Origin: Dictyobacter formicarum
Lineage (GTDB): Bacteria; Chloroflexota; Ktedonobacteria; Ktedonobacterales; Ktedonobacteraceae
NCBI RefSeq assembly: GCF_016587435.1
Contig: NZ_BNJJ01000032.1
Coordinates: 23,741-87,740 of the forward strand
DNA: 64,000 bases
Direction of reading: 5' to 3'
In this document: one piece after another, positions 9,443 to 18,782 of the stretch
Position numbering within the stretch: position 1 is the first letter of the stretch
How the letters are laid out: each line of letters begins with the position of its first letter
Made by a program: the position numbers and the translations under genes
Notes under the pieces: model-generated
The model's database searches: none
Seen by the model: only the letters and a program-made list of their open reading frames with translations
Told to the model about the DNA's origin: nothing

Positions 9443-10792
9443 GTGCCTCCTTCTGCACACACAACGATACCACTTGAGCCAAAGGCGATACGCCAGCACA
9501 TTCGCGCACTGATTCGCCACCAGTATCGCCTGCATCCACAAGAGGCAACCCGTCAAACCCATGCGGTGCTCAATGAGATCTGGCAATTCGTAACATTTGC
9601 GTCCATACAGCTACAAGCACATAAACAGAAGCAGGCACTCCTGACTCTCAAGGCTGTCACTGATGTCTTGACCGAGCAATGGATGCATCTCAACGATATC
9701 CATGGTGAGGTGAGCGCTTTCTTTCAGGATCTCACCAGGGTGTGGACCGAGACAGTGCTCCAGGTTGATTTGACAGCTACCGAACACAAACGTTGGGCAA
9801 AACAGATAACGATCTGGCAGACACGACTTGCTGACTGGCATAGCATACACGAAGCATTTGCGGTTCCGCAGGCTGCTCTTCGTGAAGGCTGGGATTATGG
9901 TCCCCTCCAACGTATTTTACAAGGGATAGAGCTCCAACAGCGACCCTGGGAAGGCGAGATTCCTGCCTATGCGCCTCTGCTCACACAGGCTCGCCTCACC
10001 GTGTTGGAGCAACAAGGGAAGTTTCAGGAATACCTGCATCTGGCCAAAGCAGAAGACCAGACCAGAGCATATGTGACCATGCTTGTGCGACAGGGACAGA
10101 TCCCTGAAGCGATCGCTTATGGACAGCACCATCTGACAACAGCCAAGGACGCACTGGCAGTGGCTCAGGCGTTGTGGGCGCATGGCGCGCAATCAGCAGG
10201 TCTTCAGATCGCCGATCTTGGCATCACCCTTGATGGCGACCACGTCCCACTTGCCATCTGGCTGCGTGATCAATCCTGGCGTATGGGAGAGCAGACGCAA
10301 GCGATGAGAGCAGGCGAGGTGGCCTTTCAGGGTGAGCCTACGCTGAAGCACTATCTCTCCCTCGCCCGTATTGCCGGAACACACTGGCCCGAATACCGTG
10401 CCAGGCTCCTGGATAGTGCGCGTCAGGCTCCTTCTACCACCGATGCCCACAACTTACTGCAGATCTTTTTGCACGAGCATCTTTTTGAGGATGCCATTGC
10501 TGTGCTGCAAACGGATAGGAGACACACTTTGGTTGCATTGGTCGTAGACGCCGCACTTAAAGAGCAGGCCGTCCTGGAATGGGTTGTCCAGGCGTGCCGC
10601 CAGCAAGCCGAACATATTATGAACGGAGCCAAAGCATCCTACTATCAGGCCGCAGCAAACTGGCTCACGAAAGCACGTACAGCCTATCACCTGTTAGGAC
10701 AAGATGACACATGGCACGTCTACCTCGCGGATCTGATAGAGCGGCATCAACACAAGTCGAAATTATTGCCTCTATTGAGAGCATTAGCATGA
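9443..10792 (+). CDS. Uncharacterised alpha-helical (TPR-like) protein
   Basis: 449 residues from a GTG (9443) with GGAG 11 bases upstream; a stop lies shortly before in the same frame. It is almost entirely predicted helix, with paired-helix segments such as QARLTVLEQQGKFQEYLHLA and TMLVRQGQIPEAIAYGQ that resemble TPR units. The sequence resembles the helical C-terminal part of SWIM zinc-finger proteins, but no Cys/His zinc cluster is seen here, so it may be a stand-alone or truncated version. No enzyme motif is found. It is followed at 48 bp by the DUF6429 gene on the same strand. Confidence 0.6.
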   Translation: MPPSAHTTIPLEPKAIRQHIRALIRHQYRLHPQEATRQTHAVLNEIWQFVTFASIQLQAHKQKQALLTLKAVTDVLTEQWMHLNDIHGEVSAFFQDLTRVWTETVLQVDLTATEHKRWAKQITIWQTRLADWHSIHEAFAVPQAALREGWDYGPLQRILQGIELQQRPWEGEIPAYAPLLTQARLTVLEQQGKFQEYLHLAKAEDQTRAYVTMLVRQGQIPEAIAYGQHHLTTAKDALAVAQALWAHGAQSAGLQIADLGITLDGDHVPLAIWLRDQSWRMGEQTQAMRAGEVAFQGEPTLKHYLSLARIAGTHWPEYRARLLDSARQAPSTTDAHNLLQIFLHEHLFEDAIAVLQTDRRHTLVALVVDAALKEQAVLEWVVQACRQQAEHIMNGAKASYYQAAANWLTKARTAYHLLGQDDTWHVYLADLIERHQHKSKLLPLLRALA

Positions 10793-10840
10793 ACGTATCA
10801 ACGTTCTCACCATAGGTTCAAGATGAGAGGAGTCACACCC

Positions 10841-11086
10841 ATGGATACCTACAACCAGGACAAAATAGACGAAGTGGTCCTCGCCCTACTGCAACTGACG
10901 CTCCATGATTCCTACCGCGCCTGGAAAGGATTTGACTGGGATGTCCTCAATAGACTCTACGAGAAGGGATGGATTGAAAATCCCAGAAATAAAGCAAAAT
11001 CTATCGAGTTCACCCAGGAAGGACTGGTCCAATCCAAGCACTTCTTTGCGCACCATTTTGGCCTTGAGCAGACATCTGAAGAATAG
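10841..11086 (+). CDS. DUF6429 family protein
   Basis: 81 residues. ATG 10841 is chosen because GAGAGGAG precedes it by 8 bases; an ATG 18 bp upstream lies within that ribosome binding site region. DKIDEVVLALLQLTLHD, RAWKGFDWDVLNRLYEKG and KSIEFTQEGL are hallmark strings of DUF6429, a small, widely spread family of unknown function whose last third looks like a winged-helix wing. It is probably cotranscribed with the preceding helical protein and the following gene (105 bp gap). Confidence 0.85.
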   Translation: MDTYNQDKIDEVVLALLQLTLHDSYRAWKGFDWDVLNRLYEKGWIENPRNKAKSIEFTQEGLVQSKHFFAHHFGLEQTSEE

Positions 11087-11190
11087 TTTTCCGCCATTCT
11101 ACTGCGGCTGTCGTGTCGCCCACGGAAAGGTCATGCCGCCAGTCATGACCTTGCAGGGCTTCTGATACATTCACGAAAAAGGAAAATAGA

Positions 11191-11664
11191 ATGCTTCTTT
11201 ACTTTGCAGCTCCCCTCTTTTCACGTGCGGAGCGCCTGTTCAATGATGACTTGGCACAGTGCCTGGAAGCGCACGGCTTCACTGTTTTCTTGCCCCAACG
11301 AGATGGTGTCGAGAAAAACAAACCACCCTACGACGCCATGGCACCAGAAGAACGTCGACAAGCACTTTTCCACCTCGACATACAGCAGATTCTAGCCTGC
11401 GATATCTTTTTGTTTGTACTTGATGGCCGGGTACCCGATGAAGGAGCATGCGTGGAGCTTGGTATAGCCTATTGCCAAAGAACACTCCAGCACAGCCGGA
11501 AATTGCTGCTTGGCTTACAGACTGACAGCCGAGCAGCTTTCCTGGGTTCAAAACTCAATCCAATGATCCGGGTCCCACTCGATGGTATTGCCCCAGATGC
11601 AGACACCTTGTTTGACATGCTCCAACTCTACCAGACAACGGGAAGGATAAACGTATCAGAATAG
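11191..11664 (+). CDS. Nucleoside 2-deoxyribosyltransferase-like protein
   Basis: 157 residues, the usual length for the family. Family features: the N-terminal YFAAPLFSRAERLFNDDL, LPQRDGVE, the acidic DIFLFVLDGRVPDEGACVELGIAY motif that holds the catalytic Glu and nucleoside-binding Asp, and a C-terminal NPMI segment. Members move a deoxyribose between bases or hydrolyse dNMPs in nucleotide salvage. ATG 11191 follows GGAAAATAG. It is the last intact gene before the second copy of the tRNA-linked repeat. Confidence 0.85.
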   Translation: MLLYFAAPLFSRAERLFNDDLAQCLEAHGFTVFLPQRDGVEKNKPPYDAMAPEERRQALFHLDIQQILACDIFLFVLDGRVPDEGACVELGIAYCQRTLQHSRKLLLGLQTDSRAAFLGSKLNPMIRVPLDGIAPDADTLFDMLQLYQTTGRINVSE

Positions 11665-11800
11665 CGTTGAAGGCAGGCTTCTCAAAAAAGTTCTTTCTCT
11701 TTTCGGCTCCCATCATTTCTAGCACAATGAAGCTATTTAGTTCATCGGAGGTAATGCGTCAACACTACACTAATCAAGATGGTATACAGAACATGTCTAT

Positions 11801-12035
11801 CGGCATAACCCCGCTTCTGGAGTCCATCGAGATCTATCCTGTGCTCAAATCTCCTCCCAAATTCTACTGGTTTCCACAAAAGTCCCTGCTCGCCTCCCCC
11901 TTTTCTTATCAACTTTCCTGTCAGGATTCGGAGCGTGAGACGTGCGTAAATTAAGGTAAGAACACGGCCAGCTATCAGCTAGCAGACAAAGAAGGAGACC
12001 ATAACGAAAAAGTTGTTTTCGTTGTGGTCTCCTTT
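11801..12035 (+). repeat. tRNA-downstream repeat, copy 2
   Basis: A diverged copy of 1386-1622 in the same orientation. It starts with the same five bases that end tRNA-Leu, but no tRNA precedes it here. The differences include paired changes in the hairpin. With copy 1 it brackets seven or so genes; whether it marks an integrated element or an old duplication cannot be told from this window. Confidence 0.8.
11992..12035 (+). terminator. Hairpin terminator in repeat copy 2
   Basis: AAGGAGACCATAACGAAAA pairs with TTTTCGTTGTGGTCTCCTT around a 5-base loop, with a single wobble pair. Compared with copy 1, a stem C is replaced by G on one arm and the partner G by C on the other, which supports the RNA structure. 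Confidence 0.7.
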
Positions 12036-12258
12036 CGACGATCGCTGAAACATTAGCTACCGAACGGAATGTTGTGCAGGCTCCTATCCATTGACGTTTT
12101 ACCAGTGCCAACAATATATAATCTTTATCTTTCCTCAAAAAATCAACTGGACTGATTACTATTCTGTGGAATTTTTAACGTAAGATATCGGAAACCCTCT
12201 TTGCCCCCAACATGAATAGGAAAAGGAGAAGGAATAATTCCAGCGTCTGCTTCAGTTA

Positions 12259-13031
12259 CTATATCTCGGGTTCCTCAAAGAGTGATGGTTGTCTTCCACT
12301 TTCCAGACGCCTTTGCTCCTCTCGCTGGAGTTGCTTGATTGACTTCGTTGGAGTGGGAAGATCTTCTGGAGCCGTGCTGCTTTCCTGAATCATAAACTCG
12401 CGCACCTGGCGCCCCATACGATGATGTTCATTATTGGCTTGCTGCTTCTCTTTAATTCCTTTACGCTTGATACTTTCATCTGTCTGCATGATACGAAAAA
12501 GTTTGCAGCAAGCTCTGTCCCGCCCATGTAATCTAGAATCTTCTGACTTTTCTTCAATCCTTTCCGTACATGAATGTCCTGTGCGCCGAGCCCCCCGTAG
12601 AGCTCCCGGCAGCCGTGGTCCTGGAAGATCGCAAAATCCCTAGATGTAATCACACCCGCCTGGCTCACGGTCTCAGCGAGTTGCCGATTCTGAAGCGTGA
12701 CCTGATCGCGCATGAGTAGCCGTCTCTGATCTTCAGTGAACCCTGCTAATGCATCCACATCAGCCAGTTCCTGCCGCCTCGTCTGCACTGCAAAATAGGT
12801 CTGGCCAAGTACCACAATCGGTTTTTCGGGATCAGCATTCTGCACCAGCAAATAGCAAGCGTATCGTGAAAGATGAATGTCTTCAGGGCGGCGACGCGCT
12901 CCCTTGCCAGTTTCGATCATATCGCTCACATGGGAGAAATGATCTGATACCTCCTGAGCACTGCCTTCACACGCTGCTTCTGGTCGTTCAATGGCCCTTT
13001 TAAATTTCCCAAATGACGCTGGCGTTACTAT
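12259..13031 (-). pseudogene. dinD: DNA damage-inducible protein D (BRO/KilA-N type), disrupted
   Basis: The reading is split between two frames. The upstream frame has FKRAIERPEAACEGS, DMIETGKGARRRPEDIHLSR, YACYLLVQNADPEKPIVVLG and KSQKILDYMGGTELAANFF. The downstream frame continues QTDESIKRKGIKEKQQANNE and ends APEDLPTPTKSIKQLQREEQ. These are the standard blocks of DinD. One base lost from the A5 run at 12496-12500 (plus strand) accounts for the shift. The first 25 or so residues are also missing or scrambled upstream of 13031. DinD is LexA-regulated in enterics and has been linked to RecA filament disassembly. This copy is probably inactive unless the frameshift is a read error. Confidence 0.8.
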
Positions 13032-13190
13032 TTATCTTGAGAAGTTGGCGTATAATTGCATCTTCCTTTTCAGTTACATTACAGCCATGCATATACCCCT
13101 CCTTGCCTATCAATGCGAAGTTTTTATAGTTGCCGGAGTAGCTTCAGAAAGTATCTCCAAAGATCGGCTCTGCTGTTTATCCTGGCAGTT

Positions 13191-14297
13191 TTATGAGATC
13201 CTTGGATTGGGGATTTTTTGTATTTTCCATAATTTCACGGAAGAGTCAATTTTATCAAGAGTACTCTTCTCAGTATCTGCATCCCAGTTCTTATACAGCC
13301 CTACCCCAGTTGTCATGATCAATCTATCATTTGGGGACCAGTCAATTGAACCAATAACAGTACTATAGGGACCTATATCACCCAAATGAGCAGAAAATGT
13401 CAATATTGGATTCTGATACGCTACGTCCCATACCCACACCGTTCCATCACCATGAGCAAGCGCTAAGTACGTTCCATCAGATGAATACGCAATATCTGCA
13501 ATGCCATAGATAGACCTCGGGAGATTAAAGGATCCTATGAGATGTAAGGAGAAGGCATCAAATATCCATACGATGCACTCCATATCTGAGGCAACGGCTA
13601 AATATTGCCAATCGGGAGAATAGGAGAGTCCTCTCACAATTGAATGTGCCTGTACCATCGCCGGGGCAACCGCACCGCTCCAGCTTATTTGCCACTGTAT
13701 CTCTCCTCCATGCAATATTTCTTCTATTTCGTAGATTTGTACGGCCCCATTCTGGGTATACCACTCAATAGCCAGGCGTTGCCCATCAGGCGCAAAAGCT
13801 AAAAACCGTATCCTATTATTAAGCCTCGTTTTGATAGCGTTTGGAGGAAGATCAGATTCACAAAGGAGCGTCCATGTCGTTACATCCCAAAGTGAGACAC
13901 AACCTGAATGATCTACAACAGCAAGCTGCCTATCATCAGGAGTAAAAATCATATGGCATGCATCATGCTGAGAAGACAAATCAGTCACCCATTTCCCATC
14001 AGATGACCAAAGGCGTACTTTTTCCCCTAAGATTCTATCTTCGTAAATAGATGCAATGAAACACCCATCATGAGAAGTCGCGATAGCAGTTGCCTCAGTT
14101 TCAATAACACAGTGAGAAACATACTGCTGTTGATCATGCCACTTCCAGACACGAATTGTGCAAGGATCATGGGAGACGATCACATGGCCGTCATTGGAAA
14201 AGGAAGCACCAAGCACAGCATGATTATGACCCTGCAATGTTTGATATAAGCTAGCCACCACCTTAAAAGATGAAACATCTTTGGAATTGCCAGGCAT
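13191..14297 (-). CDS. WD40-repeat beta-propeller protein
   Basis: 368 residues from ATG 14297, chosen because AGAGGTGA lies 6 bases upstream; a longer frame begins 72 bp earlier without one. WD-type blades recur: LQGHNHAVLGASFSNDG.. TIRVWKW, IFTPDDRQLAVVDHSGCVSL, YSPDWQYLAVASDMECIVWI, AYSSDGTYLALAHGDGTVWV and the last blade SVKLWKIQKI. No signal peptide or fused catalytic domain is present, so it is probably a cytosolic interaction scaffold. It runs convergent with nothing and is followed by the dinD relic on the same strand. Confidence 0.88.
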   Translation of the reverse strand: MPGNSKDVSSFKVVASLYQTLQGHNHAVLGASFSNDGHVIVSHDPCTIRVWKWHDQQQYVSHCVIETEATAIATSHDGCFIASIYEDRILGEKVRLWSSDGKWVTDLSSQHDACHMIFTPDDRQLAVVDHSGCVSLWDVTTWTLLCESDLPPNAIKTRLNNRIRFLAFAPDGQRLAIEWYTQNGAVQIYEIEEILHGGEIQWQISWSGAVAPAMVQAHSIVRGLSYSPDWQYLAVASDMECIVWIFDAFSLHLIGSFNLPRSIYGIADIAYSSDGTYLALAHGDGTVWVWDVAYQNPILTFSAHLGDIGPYSTVIGSIDWSPNDRLIMTTGVGLYKNWDADTEKSTLDKIDSSVKLWKIQKIPNPRIS

Positions 14298-14525
14298 GTA
14301 TTTTTCACCTCTACGTGTATACATAGACAAAAAAACTGACATGTTTTCCAGGGCACCTAATTGATTCATGCAGATATTTAGACATGGACGTGCACAGTAA
14401 TGGATGAAACGAGATCAGAATAAGATGAGCATAAGCAGCCACGCGGAGACCGATGTACTGTCCCTTTATCACATCTATTCATGCAACCATCAGAATCAAT
14501 CAAAGAGATACAATACCGGACATAT

Positions 14526-14906
14526 TCATAGGTGGAGCTCTCTTTTAGCAAAGACATGAGCCTGGTCATCGGTGAGAATGACGCCAAAATATTTGATGCA
14601 CGCTAGTGTGGTTTCGATAATACGAGGTTGCTCGGCAGTCGGATGTTTACGTATCAACCAGCTGTGTTGTCTCCATTGTTGATTTTCCTCTGAAAAAAGA
14701 GCATAGCCAGTGATGATAGCCAGCGTATCTTTGTGCTGGTTCCACAGTCGAGCCGTATTATAATGACATTGGCGAGATTCTCCCGGTACCAACTCTACAG
14801 TTCCCTCGATGATCTGTCCATACTGCAACAGTAACGCTAAATCTGGCTCATATCTATTATCCATCGCAGTTCCACCATGAACAAGCAATTTCTGCTCTAA
14901 AGGCAC
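14526..14906 (-). CDS. Hypothetical protein
   Basis: At least 126 residues. The open frame continues about 35 codons upstream of the GTG at 14906 (with GHLPLTGAWLKQD) to a stop, without a clear ATG, so the 5' end may be truncated. Segments such as NRYEPDLALLLQYGQIIEG and HYNTARLWNQHKDTLAIITG look like genuine protein. Related proteins of about this size in actinobacteria and Chloroflexota are uncharacterised. No function is proposed. Confidence 0.5.
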   Translation of the reverse strand: MPLEQKLLVHGGTAMDNRYEPDLALLLQYGQIIEGTVELVPGESRQCHYNTARLWNQHKDTLAIITGYALFSEENQQWRQHSWLIRKHPTAEQPRIIETTLACIKYFGVILTDDQAHVFAKRELHL

Positions 14907-15309
14907 TAATTTCGCACGAACAGAAGATCGAATAGCTTTATCCTGTTTCAGCCAAGCACCTGTAAGTGGTAAATGACCTACCAGTCAGTTTTGCCCTCAA
15001 AAGTGGGACAGATCCCAAAAGTGGGAAATTGCCCCCAATGTTGAGCAGAGTCGCCATTGACTACCTGAAAACCAGCTTCTGGAGCGGATCGCTTCACCCT
15101 GTTTTTGTCAAGTTGGGTGGTAGGAAGCCCAGGCGATGATGCGCCATCTACACACTATCCGCCATTAGACCAGCAAATTCGGGGGCTACATACTCCAAAT
15201 TGGAGCATTTTCTGTTGTATTTCCGCCATAATAACGCTATAATATGTTTGCAAAATGCAAACTAATAATGCGACAGTGAGTGCACCAAACGAAAAGATAG
15301 GAGAACAGC
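14907..15309. other. Intergenic region with IS-like scrap and SDR promoter
   Basis: About 400 bp. Near 14995-15030 AAAGTGGGACAGATCC is followed by a second AAAAGTGGGA, and a similar string recurs at 43312-43327. Such paired strings resemble insertion-sequence ends, but no transposase is present. The 3' end holds the palindrome at 15246-15262. Confidence 0.4.
15246..15262. promoter_or_regulatory. 17-bp palindrome, likely HxlR operator
   Basis: GTTTGCAAAATGCAAAC has perfect 7-bp arms, ends 48 bases before the SDR start, and is followed by TGCGACA as at the 8613 site. The HxlR-type regulator is the next gene downstream on the same strand, the usual arrangement for a local regulator. Confidence 0.65.
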
Positions 15310-16191
15310 ATGATTCTCATTACTGGAGCAACTGGCCTGACCGGTACAGCACTCGTGAACGAATTCCGAAAACACAATGCGCGAGTACGCATACTCACGA
15401 GGGATACTCAGAACGCGAAAATGTTTGAAGATGATCCAAATATTGAAATTGTAGTCGGCGATATGCTCAACCCAGAGACACTTGATGACGCACTCAAAGG
15501 CGTAGACAAAGTCGCGCTTCTATCGACGGCGGACCCGCTAGCAATGGCCGAAACGCAGATATCATTGATCAATGCTGCCAAAAAGGCAGGTGTACGACAC
15601 ATCGTTAAGTTGTCCTGCCTGAATCCAGATAAAAAGAGCCCAGCCCGCTTTTTACGCATGCATGCCGAGATCGAGAAACACCTCGAGGATTCCGGCATAG
15701 CATGGACGCATATTCGTCCGGCCCACTTCATGCAAATGTATATGCTCGATTCCCCGACGGTTATCGCGCAGGACTCATTATTCATCCCTATAGGGGACGC
15801 GTTCATCGCACCAACTGATGTGCACGATATCGTCAAAGTATTCCATGCCGTGCTGACAACTGAAGGTCATGAAGGCAAGATTTATGAACTAAGCGGGCCT
15901 GACTCGATGATGATGAACGATATTGCTGCGCAGCTTTCCAGGGCACTTGGGAGAACGATCCACTACGTCAACGTCACACCAGAACAGGAGCGACAGCAAC
16001 TCGTCTCATTTGGTATGCCGGAGCAGTTGGCGGATGCTGTGAACGAACTTTATAGTGAGCGACGCAAGGGCTCTGAATCGAAAGTACTCCTTGAGACACA
16101 TAAACTATTTGGTATCCAGCCAACTCCATTTGCCGAATTTGTAGCGCAGAATGTGGAAGTATTTAAGGGTACTCAAATTGCTCACGCATAA
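15310..16191 (+). CDS. NmrA-like atypical SDR, NAD(P)-binding oxidoreductase
   Basis: 293 residues, typical for the NmrA/QOR2-like SDR group. The N-terminal dinucleotide-binding motif is GATGLTG (residues 6-12), followed by VRILTRDTQNAKMF, GDMLNPETLDDALKGVD and AAKKAGVRHIVKLSC. The family binds NAD(P)H and includes quinone and azo-compound reductases and redox sensors. ATG 15310 is preceded by GATAGGAGAAC. The HxlR-type repressor gene downstream and the palindrome upstream suggest induction by a reactive or aromatic compound; that is inferred. Confidence 0.9.
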   Translation: MILITGATGLTGTALVNEFRKHNARVRILTRDTQNAKMFEDDPNIEIVVGDMLNPETLDDALKGVDKVALLSTADPLAMAETQISLINAAKKAGVRHIVKLSCLNPDKKSPARFLRMHAEIEKHLEDSGIAWTHIRPAHFMQMYMLDSPTVIAQDSLFIPIGDAFIAPTDVHDIVKVFHAVLTTEGHEGKIYELSGPDSMMMNDIAAQLSRALGRTIHYVNVTPEQERQQLVSFGMPEQLADAVNELYSERRKGSESKVLLETHKLFGIQPTPFAEFVAQNVEVFKGTQIAHA

Positions 16192-16216
16192 CATCAACCA
16201 TGAGGTTTGATATGCC

Positions 16217-16248
16217 AGAATCAGCCCTATTTTAGTAGGGTTGATTCT
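16217..16248 (+). terminator. Hairpin after the SDR gene
   Basis: AGAATCAGCCCTA pairs with TAGGGTTGATTCT (one G-T wobble) around TTTTAG, 26 bases after the SDR stop. There is no long T run, so termination may be partial and some transcripts could read into the regulator. Confidence 0.55.
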
Positions 16249-16337
16249 TCAGTGGAATCGAGTGTTTCCATACTTCTAAACCGTAACAAAGGAACAATAG
16301 GGATGAGAGCTCTGCACCCAACAAAACAGGAGCCCAA

Positions 16338-16799
16338 ATGCAAAAGAGTCAACCCAGGTCGGCCTGCCCTATTAACTTCGCGCTTGAGATCTTCGGCGAT
16401 AAGTGGACGCTGCTTATTGTGCGCGACATTGTCTATGCTGGCAAAAGGACGCACGGGGAATTCTTGAAATCAGACGAGCATATTGCGACAAATATCCTGG
16501 CCGACCGTTTAGCACGGCTTGAATGTCAGGGAATTCTCACGAAGGCTGCCGATCCAAAGGATAAACGCCGCGAGATCTTTTCTTTAACTGAGGAAGGTTT
16601 AGCGCTTATTCCGTTACTGCTCGACCTTCAGTCATGGAGCAATGTATTTGGGCCAGCGTACATCGGCCGGAGTGCGACTCTTGAAGCTGCACTCAAAAAG
16701 GATAGAGAAAAAGTTATATCTGAGATAACTGACAGCGTACGACATGGCGGCTGTATATTCGCGAACGCAGAGTGGTTCCCACCTCGAATGGCACAATAG
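16338..16799 (+). CDS. HxlR-family winged-helix transcriptional regulator
   Basis: 153 residues. The HxlR signature is complete: CPINFALEIFGDKWTLLIVRDI at the N-terminus (Cys10 is the residue that senses electrophiles in related proteins), then ILADRLARLECQGIL as the recognition region and DKRREIFSLTEEGLALIPLL as the wing and following helix. ATG 16338 follows CAGGAG by 5 bases. Family members bind palindromes as dimers. The palindromes before 8664 and 15310 are the likely targets. Confidence 0.9.
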   Translation: MQKSQPRSACPINFALEIFGDKWTLLIVRDIVYAGKRTHGEFLKSDEHIATNILADRLARLECQGILTKAADPKDKRREIFSLTEEGLALIPLLLDLQSWSNVFGPAYIGRSATLEAALKKDREKVISEITDSVRHGGCIFANAEWFPPRMAQ

Positions 16800-16938
16800 C
16801 AATCAGGTAATCCAATCCAGGGAGGACTAGAAGCGCCGGAGCAATCCCAGACTTGTACCAGATCTGGATGGCTCCGCAGAGACACAATAGAAACCCTCAA
16901 CCGAGGTAAGCCTAAGCTCAAATGAGACTGACTGTAAC

Positions 16939-18717
16939 TCACCCGCGATACCCATCCGTTGCAGCACGTAGTGCAATAGTTTCAAGTGCACCGAGTGCGG
17001 CTTCGCGTACACTCGCGGCTTCCGGGTCATCAAGCAAACGCTGGAGCTTCCCAATGGTTGTCTCAAGAACATGTGGTGCCATCTGACTCGACCCAATGAT
17101 AGCCCACATGCGAACTTCCCAATAGGGACTGGCCAGGGTTTGATCAAACCATGCGAGCAGAGTCGGATGTGAACTGCGCAGCGCGGCCAGAGCCTGGGCA
17201 ATCAAGATGTCTTGTAGTGGCTCCAGTAGAGGCCCCACCTTTCCGGTGCAGAGCGTTTCTACGAGCTCTGGCGCGAGATGTGGAAGCTGTTCAGGATGGG
17301 TCTCATAGAGGGTTGCGGCCATTCCCTGGCGCACGGATGCATCGCTCGTATGGAGTTCAGCCAGCAAAGGCTCTGCTGGAACTCGCTCACCTAATTCTCC
17401 GAGAACTACAAGAGCATGATCGACGCGAAAGCGCGTGCGAAGATTGGCAACAAGGATATCTATCCCCTCTTGCCGTCCTTGCCTGGCGATGAGACCTGCA
17501 AGCTCTACATTCTCATCATCGAGGCGGGGCAACAACCTCTCTACCGGGACCGAGACATCGAAATAACTGAGCACCTCGGCTGCCCGTCGACGCGTCTCGC
17601 TCTCTTCGGTTTCCAGAGCGATCAGCACAGATTCGATGGGAATATACTGACTCAAAGGGATATCATCCCCTAAAAAGACCAGCGCGTGCAACGCCGCCTG
17701 GCGTGTTTGAGGTAAGGGATCAGACAGCAACTCAAGCAGTTCTGCAAATGGCGCGTCCTCGCCCAGCGTCGCAATCATCCCCGCTGCCATATATCCTACC
17801 GGCCACCACGCATCCTTGAGCAGGTGCAGCAGTTCTTCAACAGGAAGGCGCCGGGCAATTCCATTGCGCACGGCACCAAGTGGTGTGCGTAACCAGACCA
17901 GGGCGTTCTCGCGTGCCCATTCATGGTCTACATGCAGCCAGCCCACAATGATTGAGAGAGCCGCAGGGTCACCGACACTGGCCAGCGCTTTCGTCGCCTC
18001 GCGCTGAATCAATGGATCGGCGTCATCAAGCAAGGCGCGTAGCGCAGCTTGTGGCATCCGTTCGCCCGCATTGGCAAGTGCCCAGATGGCTTCCAGGCGC
18101 ACGTTTTTCTCTGGATCATGCAGTGCCTCGATCAACGGTTCAAGAGGAATGTGCTGCTCAATATTCCCGAGTAATCTGGCTGCCGCAACGCGAATATGAG
18201 TCTCTTTGCGCTGCAACATGTTGATGAGTGTCTCGACAGGCACGTGCTCCCCCAGGAGACCAATCAGATAGGTTGCCGCCTCGCACAGTCCCTGCTCTGG
18301 AGCCTCGAGCGTCTCCAGCACCACGGCCACGGGAGCACGCTTGCCGAGTGCGCGAAGGACGGCTTCGCGCACGGTTGCATCAGGATCGGTGAGATGCGGG
18401 AGCAGGGCCTCCTGCGGAGCATACGTCCCAATATCTACTAGTGCCCACTGTGCGGCAGATCGAACCCGCTCATTGGTATCCTGCATCGCCAGGAACAATG
18501 GCTCGAGCGGGACATATTCACGCCACTCGCGCAAGATGTCTGCCGCAGCTACCCGCAGGGGCGTAGTATCATGCAGCATCATGGTAATGAACGACTCGAG
18601 CGAGACTCGCCCTCCTGGTTCTCCAAGCTGGCGCAGCGCCTCTGCCGCTTTCCTGCGTCTTCTTTCGCTCGAAGAGTAAAGCTCTTGAGCTAGATGTTCA
18701 ATGTGATGACGTGACAA
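16939..18717 (-). CDS. HEAT-repeat scaffold protein
   Basis: 592 residues, starting at a TTG (18717) with AAAGGGA upstream. About 15 or more HEAT units are seen, each roughly 33-40 residues, with cores such as VRSAAQWALVDIG, VRLEAIWALANAGERMP and VREAALGALETIA, and a linker of the form VPLEPLIEAL. There is no catalytic domain, signal peptide or membrane segment. This is a solenoid that probably binds protein partners or, as in some PBS-lyase-type HEAT proteins, modified targets. It has no operon partner; the SDR/HxlR pair is convergent to it. Confidence 0.85.
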   Translation of the reverse strand: MSRHHIEHLAQELYSSSERRRRKAAEALRQLGEPGGRVSLESFITMMLHDTTPLRVAAADILREWREYVPLEPLFLAMQDTNERVRSAAQWALVDIGTYAPQEALLPHLTDPDATVREAVLRALGKRAPVAVVLETLEAPEQGLCEAATYLIGLLGEHVPVETLINMLQRKETHIRVAAARLLGNIEQHIPLEPLIEALHDPEKNVRLEAIWALANAGERMPQAALRALLDDADPLIQREATKALASVGDPAALSIIVGWLHVDHEWARENALVWLRTPLGAVRNGIARRLPVEELLHLLKDAWWPVGYMAAGMIATLGEDAPFAELLELLSDPLPQTRQAALHALVFLGDDIPLSQYIPIESVLIALETEESETRRRAAEVLSYFDVSVPVERLLPRLDDENVELAGLIARQGRQEGIDILVANLRTRFRVDHALVVLGELGERVPAEPLLAELHTSDASVRQGMAATLYETHPEQLPHLAPELVETLCTGKVGPLLEPLQDILIAQALAALRSSHPTLLAWFDQTLASPYWEVRMWAIIGSSQMAPHVLETTIGKLQRLLDDPEAASVREAALGALETIALRAATDGYRG

Positions 18718-18782
18718 GAACGATTTCCCTTTCGACAGTTAAGAAAATATATCAACCAACACCAATTTCATGGCGTTGGATA

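Larger units (their letters stand above)
11665..12258. other. Intergenic region carrying repeat copy 2
   Basis: About 590 bp without a gene. The first 135 bp show nothing recognisable. The middle is the repeat at 11801-12035. The last 220 bp are AT-rich and lead to the 3' end of the broken dinD gene. Confidence 0.5.

Noticed and set aside
1391..11800. A definite integrative element
   Set aside because: No integrase, excisionase or conjugation gene is present, and the repeats are diverged rather than identical. Kept only as a hypothesis.
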